DNA from: Demequina gelatinilytica | GTDB lineage: Bacteria > Actinomycetota > Actinomycetes > Actinomycetales > Demequinaceae | Reading direction: 5' to 3' | DNA: 64,000 nt | NCBI RefSeq assembly: GCF_000971115.1 | Contig: NZ_BBLV01000001.1 | Location: 242,735 to 306,734, forward strand | Part shown: in pieces, positions 20,693 through 28,341 of the stretch | Layout: each line of letters opens with the position of its first letter | Numbering within the stretch: position 1 is the stretch's first letter | The notes under the pieces: model-generated | The model's input: the letters and a program-made list of their open reading frames with translations, nothing else | The model's database searches: none | What the model was told of the DNA's origin: nothing | Translations under genes and position numbers: made by a program

Positions 20693-21243
20693 TGGCAAAC
20701 CAGGACCGACCCAGCCGCCCAGCACCGACGGCGGCGATCGACGCGGTCCAGCGGCGCGGTTCACTCAAGCGTGAACTCGTCCGCAACGTTCTTGAGGAGG
20801 CAGTCAATCGCGGCGTGTTCATGACGAAGGCCGAAGTTCACAGGAAGGCAGGCGTGTCCCGCGACCTCGTCGACGCGATGCAGACCGAGTACGACTTGGC
20901 GATGGCCAAGGTCAAGAACCAGATGACGCGGACTAGAGCGTCAGGAGACGCCGAGACAGCGGCCAGCCTGCGCGCCCAACTGGATCACTGGCAGCAGATC
21001 CACGCGCGCGACGAGAGGAAGATCGACGCCCTCGAGCGCCGCCTCAGCGTCATCTACGGACAGCAGGCGGAGAGCACAGGTCGGGTTAGCGCGACCTCAC
21101 TCCTCGCTGCGGATGACTACCTCACCCGTCAGGTGGCAGAACTGCGCGCCCAGCTAGACAACGCCCACAGCACCATCAACGAGCTAGAGGGCGAGAACAA
21201 GCGTCTCCAAGGAGTCGTCATGAAGTACATGAGAACGACTTGA
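20692..21243 (+). CDS. tnpC: TnpC-like accessory transposition protein
   Basis: A 183-residue, highly charged protein. A helical N-terminus (SLKRELVRNVLEEAVNRG, then KAEVHRKAGVSRDLVD, helix-turn-helix-like) is followed by two coiled-coil stretches (about 85-115 and 145-180, RQVAELRAQLDNAHSTINEL). It matches the third gene of Tn554-type triplets, which influences frequency and orientation of transposition but is not the catalyst. The ATG overlaps the tnpB stop and has AGGAGGT at ideal spacing. It belongs to the same operon as tnpA and tnpB. Confidence 0.82.
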   Translation: MANQDRPSRPAPTAAIDAVQRRGSLKRELVRNVLEEAVNRGVFMTKAEVHRKAGVSRDLVDAMQTEYDLAMAKVKNQMTRTRASGDAETAASLRAQLDHWQQIHARDERKIDALERRLSVIYGQQAESTGRVSATSLLAADDYLTRQVAELRAQLDNAHSTINELEGENKRLQGVVMKYMRTT

Positions 21244-21477
21244 CGCTACTCAGGAGCGGCGCGCCATGCGGCACACCGAAGATGCCCTGGGGGTTGGCGC
21301 AGGCCATGCAGCCCTGTTCGCACTTGCCCACTGCAGCGCCGGGCCTGCGGCCCCAAGTTGCATCCGCGCTGCGGCACCAGCCGACTTGCCACCAGAACAA
21401 GGGACCATGCCGGCAATCGCCCTCTATCCGCACGAACGAGCCCGAGGGGTGTCGGACCCTTCTGGGAGGCTGACCGC

Positions 21478-21915
21478 ATGACCGATCGAACTCAAGAGTT
21501 CCGCGCCTGGGTGCGCGGTGTGTACGCGTCCGAGGCCGCGGTGGAGATGCTTGCTCGTGGACCGAGGCCGGGCATGCTCGACGACAGCCGGCCCTGGATC
21601 GAGGCCAACGGCAATTGGAGCGTCGACCTCGGAGATGACTACGACGTCATCACGGCACCGCTGTTGACCACGAGCGCCGCGTGGCCGACGAGCGAGCGCG
21701 CATACGTCGACGTCGCAGTGTCGCTTCTTGGCGGCGACCCGGTTCAGCTCGACGAGGTCCTGCCACGACTCACCCGCGAGCACTTGGAGGTCGTGCTGGC
21801 GGCCATGGCGCATGCCAGCGGTTCACACGACCACACCGACGCGTCGGCCGAGTTGCTCGCGGCTGGCGCAAGCCCGTCGCGAGTCGGCGCGGCGTATCCC
21901 TGGCCGCCCGCGTAG
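21478..21915 (+). CDS. Hypothetical island protein, 145 residues
   Basis: No family was recognised. The protein is acidic and mostly helical by eye, with no signal peptide or membrane segment. Segments include DRTQEFRAWVRGVYASEAAV and LPRLTREHLEVVLAAMAHA. The ATG at 21478 has GGGAGG eight bases upstream, which supports this start over the upstream in-frame one. It is the first cargo gene, 234 bp after tnpC. It points at the small minus-strand gene at 22104-22451. Confidence 0.6.
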   Translation: MTDRTQEFRAWVRGVYASEAAVEMLARGPRPGMLDDSRPWIEANGNWSVDLGDDYDVITAPLLTTSAAWPTSERAYVDVAVSLLGGDPVQLDEVLPRLTREHLEVVLAAMAHASGSHDHTDASAELLAAGASPSRVGAAYPWPPA

Positions 21916-22103
21916 ACCTACTGGCTGCCAGCAGGCGAGACGTGGAGCGCCGGCTCGCGTCGCTCGACGCCTGCATCGGCGCGGCGCGCTGGTCGGCGAC
22001 GACCTCCGACTCACAACAGTTCTGCTCATCGATGCGCTTGAGCGTCCCCGACAGGAGCGCCGTGGGCGCGGCGGAGATTCTCCACATCAAGGACCAGTCA
22101 ACG

Positions 22104-22451
22104 TCACACAGGCTCGCGGCGCTCCGCACGAGCGAGCACCCACAGCGCGTTGGCCGAACCCTTCGACGCGGTCCACAGCTGTGAGTCGTGCGCAGTGGGA
22201 AGTCGCACGCCTCCCTCGCGTGAATGCCATACAGGTGACGCCGCATGGAGGTGCTCGTGGCTCGCCCCCAGCCCCGCTCTCACGACCTGTGACGCCGTCG
22301 TTAACGGGAACTCCACGACGTCCTCGCCGCGTTTGCCGCCGCGCTCGACCTCGGCGATTACCTGCATGCGCTCGCCGAACGCTATGGCGTGCTCCCTCTG
22401 CGTAGCGATGCTTCGCAGTGCCTGCTGTTCGGCTGCTTCGTCGTCGGCCAT
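22104..22451 (-). CDS. Small hypothetical island protein, 115 residues
   Basis: No family was recognised. It opens MADDEAAEQQALRSIATQRE and contains IAEVERGGKRGEDVVEFPLT and AHDSQLWTASKGSANALWVL; it is soluble and charged. The composition looks protein-like, unlike the competing frames on the other strand. The ATG at 22451 lacks a strong ribosome-binding site, which lowers confidence. The stretch 21916-22103 between it and the previous gene shows nothing convincing. Confidence 0.45.
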   Translation of the reverse strand: MADDEAAEQQALRSIATQREHAIAFGERMQVIAEVERGGKRGEDVVEFPLTTASQVVRAGLGASHEHLHAASPVWHSREGGVRLPTAHDSQLWTASKGSANALWVLARAERREPV

Positions 22452-22537
22452 GCGCCGCCACTGCGGTGCCGCGGGCCAAGCCGAGGGAGCGCAGTGCCGG
22501 GGCCGCGAGGACCCCGGCACTGCGCGCTTCCCAGGGG

Positions 22538-22993
22538 TCAGCCGAGCGCGGCGATCGCCTCGTCCAGCGCGGCGGCATCGTAGCTGCCGCCGGGGTTCGT
22601 GGCGGAGTGCGTGTAGCGGACGATGCCTGCGCGGTCGATGAGGATGCCGCCGGACTGCTGGACAGCTCCGAAGACCTTGCGCATGAGACCCACGGAGGCG
22701 TGAGCGTCGGCTCCGTCGCTGACGACGACGGGGAACGGGATGCTCTTCTTGGCCTTCCAGTTCGCGGCGGCGTCGATGGTGTCGGGGATGACAATGACGA
22801 CCTCGACACCGCGCTCCCTGAAGTCGCCTGCGTGCGCGGCGAGCGTCCGTGCGTGTGCGTTGCATTGCATGCACAGGATGGCTCGCATGAAGTAGACGAA
22901 GACGGCCTCGCTCCCTGAGTAGCGGGCCAGGTCAAAGTGCTCTCCCTTGGTGTCGACGAGGTCGAGTTCGAGGCGTGAGCCGGTGGCGATCAT
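22538..22993 (-). CDS. Peroxiredoxin-like (AhpC/TSA) thiol protein
   Basis: A 151-residue thioredoxin-fold protein. The redox site is C41/C44 in FMRAILCMQCNAHARTL, corresponding to the WCPxC motif of PRX-like2 proteins. Then follow VVIVIPDTIDAAANWK and GGILIDRAGIVRYTHSA. It probably reduces peroxides or protein disulfides in the cytoplasm. The usual Prx Thr before the peroxidatic Cys is not evident, so catalysis may differ from classic AhpC. It lies downstream of the oxidoreductase on the same strand (59 bp), which suggests a redox pair. Confidence 0.8.
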   Translation of the reverse strand: MIATGSRLELDLVDTKGEHFDLARYSGSEAVFVYFMRAILCMQCNAHARTLAAHAGDFRERGVEVVIVIPDTIDAAANWKAKKSIPFPVVVSDGADAHASVGLMRKVFGAVQQSGGILIDRAGIVRYTHSATNPGGSYDAAALDEAIAALG

Positions 22994-23052
22994 GGCGTTC
23001 TCTTCCAGTCGTTGATGATGCGTTGGTGGCCCCGCGGCGACGGTGTGCGAGG

Positions 23053-23982
23053 TCAGGCGGGGATGAAGACGGTCTTGCCGTTGCGGTTGCCGTTGTGGAC
23101 GTCTGCGGCGTCGGCGAGCGGGCGCTTGGACCTGACCCAGATCACGAGCTTGCCGTCGTCGACGAGTCGCACGAGCTCGCGCAGTTGAGCGGCGTCAGAC
23201 CTCGATCCCATCCGGATCGCGCGGACCTTGCGGTCGTTCTCGGCGTCGACGGGCGTCGTCGCGGATACGAAACGTCCACTGCGGCGGGTGAACGGCAGCA
23301 GGTCCGCGAACGCGGTCGGAGCGAGGTTGACCACCAGGTCGAATTCCTCGTCGATCGCGTCGGTGAGGTCGCCGGCCTGGTAGTCGACGACGGCACGCGG
23401 GGCGTACGCGCGCACACGGGCACAACTAGCGGTACCTGCCACAGCGACGACATCCGCACCGTGGTGCACAGCGAGCTGAGTCACATACGCGCCCACGGCG
23501 CTGCCGGCACCATTGACGAGCACCTTCTCGCCCGGCTGAAGCGCGCCGTGGTCGAACAGCGCCTGCCACGCGGTCAGGCCGACGGCGGGCAGGGCGGCGG
23601 CGTCGGCGAGATCCACGGTCTGCGGCGCAGACGCGAGCACGTCTGCGCTCACCGAGACGTGCTCGGCATACGTGCCGGGCTGCCCGAACGGCTGGTAGCA
23701 GACAACGGTGTCACCGATCGCCCAGCCATCGACACCGGGGCCGATCTCGGCGATCGTGCCCGAGACCTCGACACCGGGAGTGAACGGAAGCTCGACGTCC
23801 ATCACGCCCGCGAACAGCCCGGCGCGAAGGGCAGCGTCGGCAGGGTTGAATGCTGCGCCGGCGACGCGAATGATGACACGTCCCTCGGTCGCAGCAGGAA
23901 CGGGGACATCGTCGATCTGGAGTACCTCGGGGCCTCCGAAGGTGTGGAATCGGGCTGCCTTCATGGTGATCGGGGTGGGCAT
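23053..23982 (-). CDS. NADP-dependent quinone-oxidoreductase-like (zinc-less MDR) enzyme
   Basis: A 309-residue medium-chain dehydrogenase/reductase. The GroES-like N-terminal half (KAARFHTFGGPEVLQIDDVP) leads to a Rossmann domain with VLVNGAGSAVGAYVTQLAV. No catalytic zinc Cys/His set is seen, which points to the quinone oxidoreductase branch rather than alcohol dehydrogenases. ATG 23982 with AAAGGA upstream is favoured over the in-frame start at 24081. It is next to the peroxiredoxin-like gene. The substrate is unknown. Confidence 0.85.
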   Translation of the reverse strand: MPTPITMKAARFHTFGGPEVLQIDDVPVPAATEGRVIIRVAGAAFNPADAALRAGLFAGVMDVELPFTPGVEVSGTIAEIGPGVDGWAIGDTVVCYQPFGQPGTYAEHVSVSADVLASAPQTVDLADAAALPAVGLTAWQALFDHGALQPGEKVLVNGAGSAVGAYVTQLAVHHGADVVAVAGTASCARVRAYAPRAVVDYQAGDLTDAIDEEFDLVVNLAPTAFADLLPFTRRSGRFVSATTPVDAENDRKVRAIRMGSRSDAAQLRELVRLVDDGKLVIWVRSKRPLADAADVHNGNRNGKTVFIPA

Positions 23983-24095
23983 CAGCGGGTCCTTTTCGTG
24001 CGTGGGTGGTGCGGTGGGTCGATGGCTGGCCTGCCAGCCGTCACCGGGGGCGTTTCCCGGCAGTGAGTGCCGAGCGAACACCCGTCGGAGTGGCG

Positions 24096-24944
24096 TTAGA
24101 CGTCGCGACGGGTGATCGATGCGGTAGCGGCGGCTACGAGGGCAACGACCCAGACCGCCAGGACAATCGCGCCTGCGCCGGCACTGAGGGTGTCGCCGGT
24201 CGTGCCGACGGGTGTGAAGCTGGCGGCGGCCTGCGTGGGCAGGTACTTGAGGAGTTCGTCCCAGCTATCGGGCAGGAGTGCGCCTGCGATGCCGGGCACG
24301 ATGAGTGCGCCCGCGATGAGGGTGCCGATGGAGCCGGCGACGCTGCGCATGAGGAAGCCGAGTGCGAGACCCAGGAGTGCGATGGCGACGAGGAATGCCG
24401 CCATGCCCCCCAGTGCTCGGACGACGCCGTCGTCGGACAGTGCGACGGTGGTTGCGTCCTGGCTCGCGAAGACGGCGTTGCCGGCGAAGAAGGCACCGAA
24501 CGCGCCGATGAGGGCGGTTGGGAGGACGACCGCGGTCAGCACGATCGCCTTCGCGATGACGACGTGCCATCGTTTGGGCACCGCTCCGACGGTCGCGACG
24601 ATCATGCGCGAGGCGTACTCGCGTGCACCGGACAGCGCGCCGAGGACGCCCAGGAGCAGGAGCGCGAAGCGTGAACCGGTGAGGACCGTCTGGAGGGCGT
24701 CGCCGCCGACGGCGAGCGGGCCGCCGTTGGGTGCGTCGACCGATCCGGTCGAGACGGCGGCCGCGATGGCTCCGAAGGCGATGAAGAGGACCATGGTCGC
24801 GCCGAGCATGGTCCAGTTGGCGCGCAGGGTGCGGAACTTGATCCACTCGGAGTGGATGATGCGGGCGAGGGTGCTCTTGGTGTGGCGTCCGGAGGTCGCC
24901 TGCTTGACGTCGAGGGTGACGGTCGCGGTTGCGGTGGTGGTCAT
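24096..24944 (-). CDS. ABC-2 type transporter permease
   Basis: A 282-residue membrane protein with about six helices and an N-terminal cytoplasmic segment (LARIIHSEWIKFRTLRANW) typical of ABC-2 permeases. It forms the channel for the ATPase encoded just upstream; the two genes overlap by ATGA. The likely role is export of a drug or lipid-like compound. The substrate cannot be told. Expression is probably controlled by the TetR regulator encoded at 26021-26671. Confidence 0.88.
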   Translation of the reverse strand: MTTTATATVTLDVKQATSGRHTKSTLARIIHSEWIKFRTLRANWTMLGATMVLFIAFGAIAAAVSTGSVDAPNGGPLAVGGDALQTVLTGSRFALLLLGVLGALSGAREYASRMIVATVGAVPKRWHVVIAKAIVLTAVVLPTALIGAFGAFFAGNAVFASQDATTVALSDDGVVRALGGMAAFLVAIALLGLALGFLMRSVAGSIGTLIAGALIVPGIAGALLPDSWDELLKYLPTQAAASFTPVGTTGDTLSAGAGAIVLAVWVVALVAAATASITRRDV

Positions 24945-25882
24945 CAGGCGGCCGCCTCTTCGGTGTGGTGGGTGGGGTGGACGCTGGAGCCCACGTAGGT
25001 CACTTCGTCGCGCGTGAGTTCCTGGTAGGCGGACTCGAGGGACGTCGGCACGGTGTGGAGCTGGTGAAGTGGCAGCCCGTGGGAGTGGGCGGCCTCACCG
25101 ATGCTGGCGGCATCCGTGCCGGTCACCGTGAGGAGCCCGTCCTCGGCGACGACCGTCGCTCCCGCCGCCTCGAGCAGTGCCGTGAGCCGGGAGACCTCGG
25201 GCGTGACGACTTCGACCGCACCCGTGGACGCGGACGAGATGAACTCCCCCATCGTGGTGTCGGCGAGGATGTGGCCGCGGCCGATGACGATGAGGTGCTC
25301 GGCGACGAGCTGCATCTCGCTCATGAGGTGCGAGGACAGCAGAACGGTACGGCCCTCGGATGCGAGGTCGGTCAGCAGGGTGCGAATCCACTGGATGCCG
25401 TCGAGGTCGAGACCGTTGACCGGCTCATCCAGGATCAGAACCTCAGGGTCGGCCAGGAGCGCTGCGGCGATGCCGAGGCGCTGGCCCATGCCGAGCGAGA
25501 AGGAGCCGGCGGCCTTGCCAGCGACGTCCGACAGGCCCACGACACCGAGGACCTCGTCCACGCGGCGCGCCCCGATGCCGATGGTCGCCCCGAGCGCGAG
25601 GAGGTGGTTGTGGGCGCTGCGGTTCTTGTCGACACCCTTCGCATCCAGCAGCGCGCCGACTTCTGCGAGCGGCGCGGGTGCGTCGACGTACGGGCGGCCA
25701 TTGACCAGCGCGCGGCCGGACGTCGGCCGGTCCAAGCCGATGATCATGCGCATCGTCGTGGACTTGCCTGCACCGTTGGGTCCCAGGAACCCCGTGACGA
25801 CGCCGGGCTGGACGGTGAAACTGATGCCGTCGACAGCGCGCGTCTCGCCGTAGGTCTTAGTCAGACTCTGAATCTCGATCAT
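24944..25882 (-). CDS. ABC transporter ATP-binding protein
   Basis: A 312-residue ATPase. Walker A GPNGAGKST lies at residues 34-42, a variant signature SLGMGQRLGIA follows, then Walker B VLILDEPVNGLD and the switch His in LLSSHLMSEM. A C-terminal domain of about 90 residues is of the drug-exporter (CcmA/DrrA) type. It pairs with the permease at 24096-24944. The ATG at 25882 has GAGGAATGA upstream. The 138-bp divergent spacer to the TetR gene holds a perfect inverted repeat. Confidence 0.92.
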   Translation of the reverse strand: MIEIQSLTKTYGETRAVDGISFTVQPGVVTGFLGPNGAGKSTTMRMIIGLDRPTSGRALVNGRPYVDAPAPLAEVGALLDAKGVDKNRSAHNHLLALGATIGIGARRVDEVLGVVGLSDVAGKAAGSFSLGMGQRLGIAAALLADPEVLILDEPVNGLDLDGIQWIRTLLTDLASEGRTVLLSSHLMSEMQLVAEHLIVIGRGHILADTTMGEFISSASTGAVEVVTPEVSRLTALLEAAGATVVAEDGLLTVTGTDAASIGEAAHSHGLPLHQLHTVPTSLESAYQELTRDEVTYVGSSVHPTHHTEEAAA

Positions 25883-25910
25883 TCATTCCTCATTCGATAT
25901 GGACTGGAGT

Positions 25911-25942
25911 CGTCCGTTTCGAAGTGTACAGTGAAACGGACG
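25911..25942. promoter_or_regulatory. Predicted TetR operator in divergent spacer
   Basis: A perfect 10-bp inverted repeat, CGTCCGTTTC / GAAACGGACG, separated by 12 bp. It lies between the ABC ATPase gene and the TetR gene. The minus-strand hexamer TACACT at 25923-25928, inside the repeat, could be the -10 box of the ABC genes, so repressor binding would block it. Confidence 0.65.
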
Positions 25943-26020
25943 GCGCTGATCCACTTTGGTAGCGGCGCGCCAGGCGCGGCACCGGCAGGGGTCGACTTGC
26001 TGGGACAATGAGGGGTGGCC

Positions 26021-26671
26021 ATGTCGAAGCAGGAGGGAACGCGCGTGCGCAAGGACGTCGCGCGGAACCGCGCAGCACTGCTTGCCGCAGCAGATCGACT
26101 GCTCGCCACGCGCGGCGTCGACCTCACGTTTCACGACGTCGCCGAGGAGGCAGGACTCGGCGTCGGCACCGTCTACCGACACTTCGAAGACCGGTCAGAG
26201 CTCCTCGACGCGCTGATCGACACCCGCATCGAAACCCTCAGAACCATCGTGGCCGCCGCGGCGCAGCACGATGATCCGGTCGAAGGGCTCCGCGAAGCGG
26301 TCCTCGGGGTGTGCGAACGTCAGTTCGAGGATCGCGTCACAGCGCAGCTCCTCTTCATGGACTCCGAGCGGCACCGAAAGCTGGCGGGCGAGCGAGTTCT
26401 GCCCCTCATCGTCGACCTTGTTGACCGCGTCCGGGCCACAGGTAGCGCGCGCGCGGACCTTGCCGCTACCGACATCCCAATGATTCTGTTCGTGGTTTCA
26501 TCGCTTGCACGGGCGACCGCGGACGTGCGCGGCGACCTGTGGCGACGGTACGCGAACCTACTCCTGGATGGGCTCATCTCCGGCGACGGAGACCGCGGCG
26601 CGCCGATTCCTGTGCCGCCCACCGCCCTAGAGTTCGGTCGCCTCAGTCACCAGATCCACTACGCGCCCTAA
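26021..26671 (+). CDS. TetR-family transcriptional regulator (exporter 1)
   Basis: A 216-residue regulator. The N-terminal helix-turn-helix (about residues 15-60) reads FHDVAEEAGLGVGTVYRHFE; a ligand-binding helical domain follows. It is divergent from the ABC exporter genes at 24096-25882, with a perfect inverted repeat between, so it most likely represses them and itself. ATG 26021 is preceded by GAGGGG; GTG 26015 is a possible alternative adding two residues. It faces the second TetR gene across 31 bp. Confidence 0.88.
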   Translation: MSKQEGTRVRKDVARNRAALLAAADRLLATRGVDLTFHDVAEEAGLGVGTVYRHFEDRSELLDALIDTRIETLRTIVAAAAQHDDPVEGLREAVLGVCERQFEDRVTAQLLFMDSERHRKLAGERVLPLIVDLVDRVRATGSARADLAATDIPMILFVVSSLARATADVRGDLWRRYANLLLDGLISGDGDRGAPIPVPPTALEFGRLSHQIHYAP

Positions 26672-26702
26672 GCCGCCGCATCGCCGGACAGCGGTCCAGC
26701 AA

Positions 26703-27314
26703 TCAGGCCCCGTCCGCACCTTCCGGGGCCAGGTAACGCTGGATCGCGGGACCCACCAGGTCAACCAGATCGTCGTGTTCGAGCACGACGATCGCGGGCA
26801 CCTCCGCCACGAAGCGCGCGAATGCGACTCCGAGCAGGTGAGTGCCCGCCAGCACCTGCCCGATGGGGATGGGCGTCCCATTGCTCGCGCCGATGGCCGC
26901 GAGGAGTGGTTCAGTCGGGCGACCCGGCTCGATGCCGGAACGCAAGAGCGCCCGCAGCGCCACGCCGACCTCAGCGTCCTCCCACAGGTGCAGGTAGGCG
27001 TCCGCGACTCTACGGCCGACACCTTCACGCTCCCCCGACAGCGCGGCGCGAAGCCTCACCGCAACCTCGCTCCGACTCGCGACGGCAACGGCGAAGAGCG
27101 AGGCCTTGTCCCCGAAGAAGTGCCGGATCATCGCGGGATCGACGCCAGCGCGCTGTGCGATGGCCCTGATCGTCGCGCCGTCGTACCCGTTCTCCGCGAA
27201 GAGCGTTCGGGCTGCGTCGAGGATCAGCTCGCGAGTCACTGTCTCACCCGGGCGTCGCCCGACAGGACGAGACGGACCGACCTCGCTGTCCGTCGCTTCC
27301 ACCGGGTTAGTCAC
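26703..27314 (-). CDS. TetR-family transcriptional regulator (exporter 2)
   Basis: A 203-residue regulator. A disordered N-terminus of about 25 residues leads to an HTH with TIRAIAQRAGVDPAMIRHFFG; the C-terminal ligand domain resembles the TetR_C family linked to antibiotic exporters. The start is GTG at 27314, six bases after a TACGCT box and without a ribosome-binding site, so it is probably leaderless. A much longer in-frame extension runs antisense through the ABC gene and is rejected. It is divergent from the ABC genes at 27430-29933, its probable targets. Confidence 0.87.
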   Translation of the reverse strand: MTNPVEATDSEVGPSRPVGRRPGETVTRELILDAARTLFAENGYDGATIRAIAQRAGVDPAMIRHFFGDKASLFAVAVASRSEVAVRLRAALSGEREGVGRRVADAYLHLWEDAEVGVALRALLRSGIEPGRPTEPLLAAIGASNGTPIPIGQVLAGTHLLGVAFARFVAEVPAIVVLEHDDLVDLVGPAIQRYLAPEGADGA

Positions 27315-27429
27315 ACGTCCAGCGTAGTGAACAACTCCACAGTTGGTGAATAACCCTGTGATGTCGTTAGATGGAGTCACCCGCAGCCGCGGATCGCGAG
27401 CCAACGCGTAGAAGCCAAGAGAGGTGTGC
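27315..27429. promoter_or_regulatory. Divergent promoter region of TetR 2 and ABC exporter 2
   Basis: It contains the TACGCT -10 box for the TetR gene (27321-27326, minus strand). An inverted repeat CAACT-CCAC-AGTTG (27332-27345) is flanked by GTGAA on both sides, a plausible TetR operator. AGAGAGG (27418-27424) is the ribosome-binding site of the ABC ATPase gene. Confidence 0.5.
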
Positions 27430-28341
27430 ATGTCTGCAGACGAGCCGGTCATCGAGACCCAGGGCCTAGTGAAGATGTTCGGCAAGTTCAAGGCGCTCGA
27501 CGGACTGGACCTGTCCGTCGCGAAGGGCGAGGTCCACGGCTTCCTCGGCCCCAATGGCGCGGGCAAGTCCACGACCATCCGCGTGCTGCTCGGCCTGCTC
27601 AAGGCCAACGGCGGCACGGCCCGGCTCCTGGGCGGGGATCCGTGGTCGGACGTGGTTGAGCTGCACAAGCGCCTCGCGTACGTCCCCGGCGATGTCGCGC
27701 TGTGGCCGTCGATGTCCGGCGGCGAGGCGATCGACCTGCTGGGCAGCCTGCGCGGCGGACTGGACGATGCGCGGCGAGCCGAGCTCGTCGAGCGCTTCGA
27801 GCTCGACCCCACCAAGCGGGGCCGCCAGTACTCGAAGGGCAACCGGCAGAAGGTCGCGATCGTCGCAGCTCTCGCCTCGAACGTCGAGCTCCTCATCCTC
27901 GACGAGCCGACGTCGGGCCTCGACCCGCTCATGGAGAACGTCTTCCAGGAGGTCCTCGGCGAGGCGAAGGATCGCGGGACGACGGTACTGCTGTCGAGCC
28001 ACATCCTGTCCGAGGTCGAGACTCTCGCGGACCGCCTCAGCATCATCCGCGCCGGCAAGATTGTCGAGACAGGCACCCTCGCCTCGATGCGCGGCAAGGC
28101 CCGCACCACAGTCCACGCCACCATGACCCGCATCCCGGTCGCCACCGACCTGGCAGGGCTCCACGACGTACAACTCGATGGCAACAAACTCGCCGCCACC
28201 GTCGACGCCAATGGCATCGGCGATGCGATGGCACTGCTCACTCCGTACGGGCTCGAGGCGCTCACGGTCGCACCACCGTCGCTCGAAAGCCTCTTCCTGC
28301 GCCTGTACGAGAACGACGCCGACGCGGTGGGCACCCGATGA
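27430..28341 (+). CDS. ABC transporter ATP-binding protein (antibiotic-exporter type)
   Basis: A 303-residue ATPase. Walker A GPNGAGKST starts at residue 40, the signature variant SKGNRQKVA follows, then Walker B LLILDEPTSGLDP and switch His LLSSHILSEVE. It belongs to the DrrA-like exporters. ATG 27430 with AGAGAGG upstream is chosen over GTG 27424. It overlaps the following large permease gene by ATGA and is divergent from its likely TetR repressor. Confidence 0.92.
   Translation: MSADEPVIETQGLVKMFGKFKALDGLDLSVAKGEVHGFLGPNGAGKSTTIRVLLGLLKANGGTARLLGGDPWSDVVELHKRLAYVPGDVALWPSMSGGEAIDLLGSLRGGLDDARRAELVERFELDPTKRGRQYSKGNRQKVAIVAALASNVELLILDEPTSGLDPLMENVFQEVLGEAKDRGTTVLLSSHILSEVETLADRLSIIRAGKIVETGTLASMRGKARTTVHATMTRIPVATDLAGLHDVQLDGNKLAATVDANGIGDAMALLTPYGLEALTVAPPSLESLFLRLYENDADAVGTR

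Noticed and set aside
21916..22103. Continuation of the 145-residue gene in another frame
   Set aside because: Possible frames lack a start and ribosome-binding site and show Arg/Ala-rich shadow composition. The 145-residue ORF ends with a clean stop.
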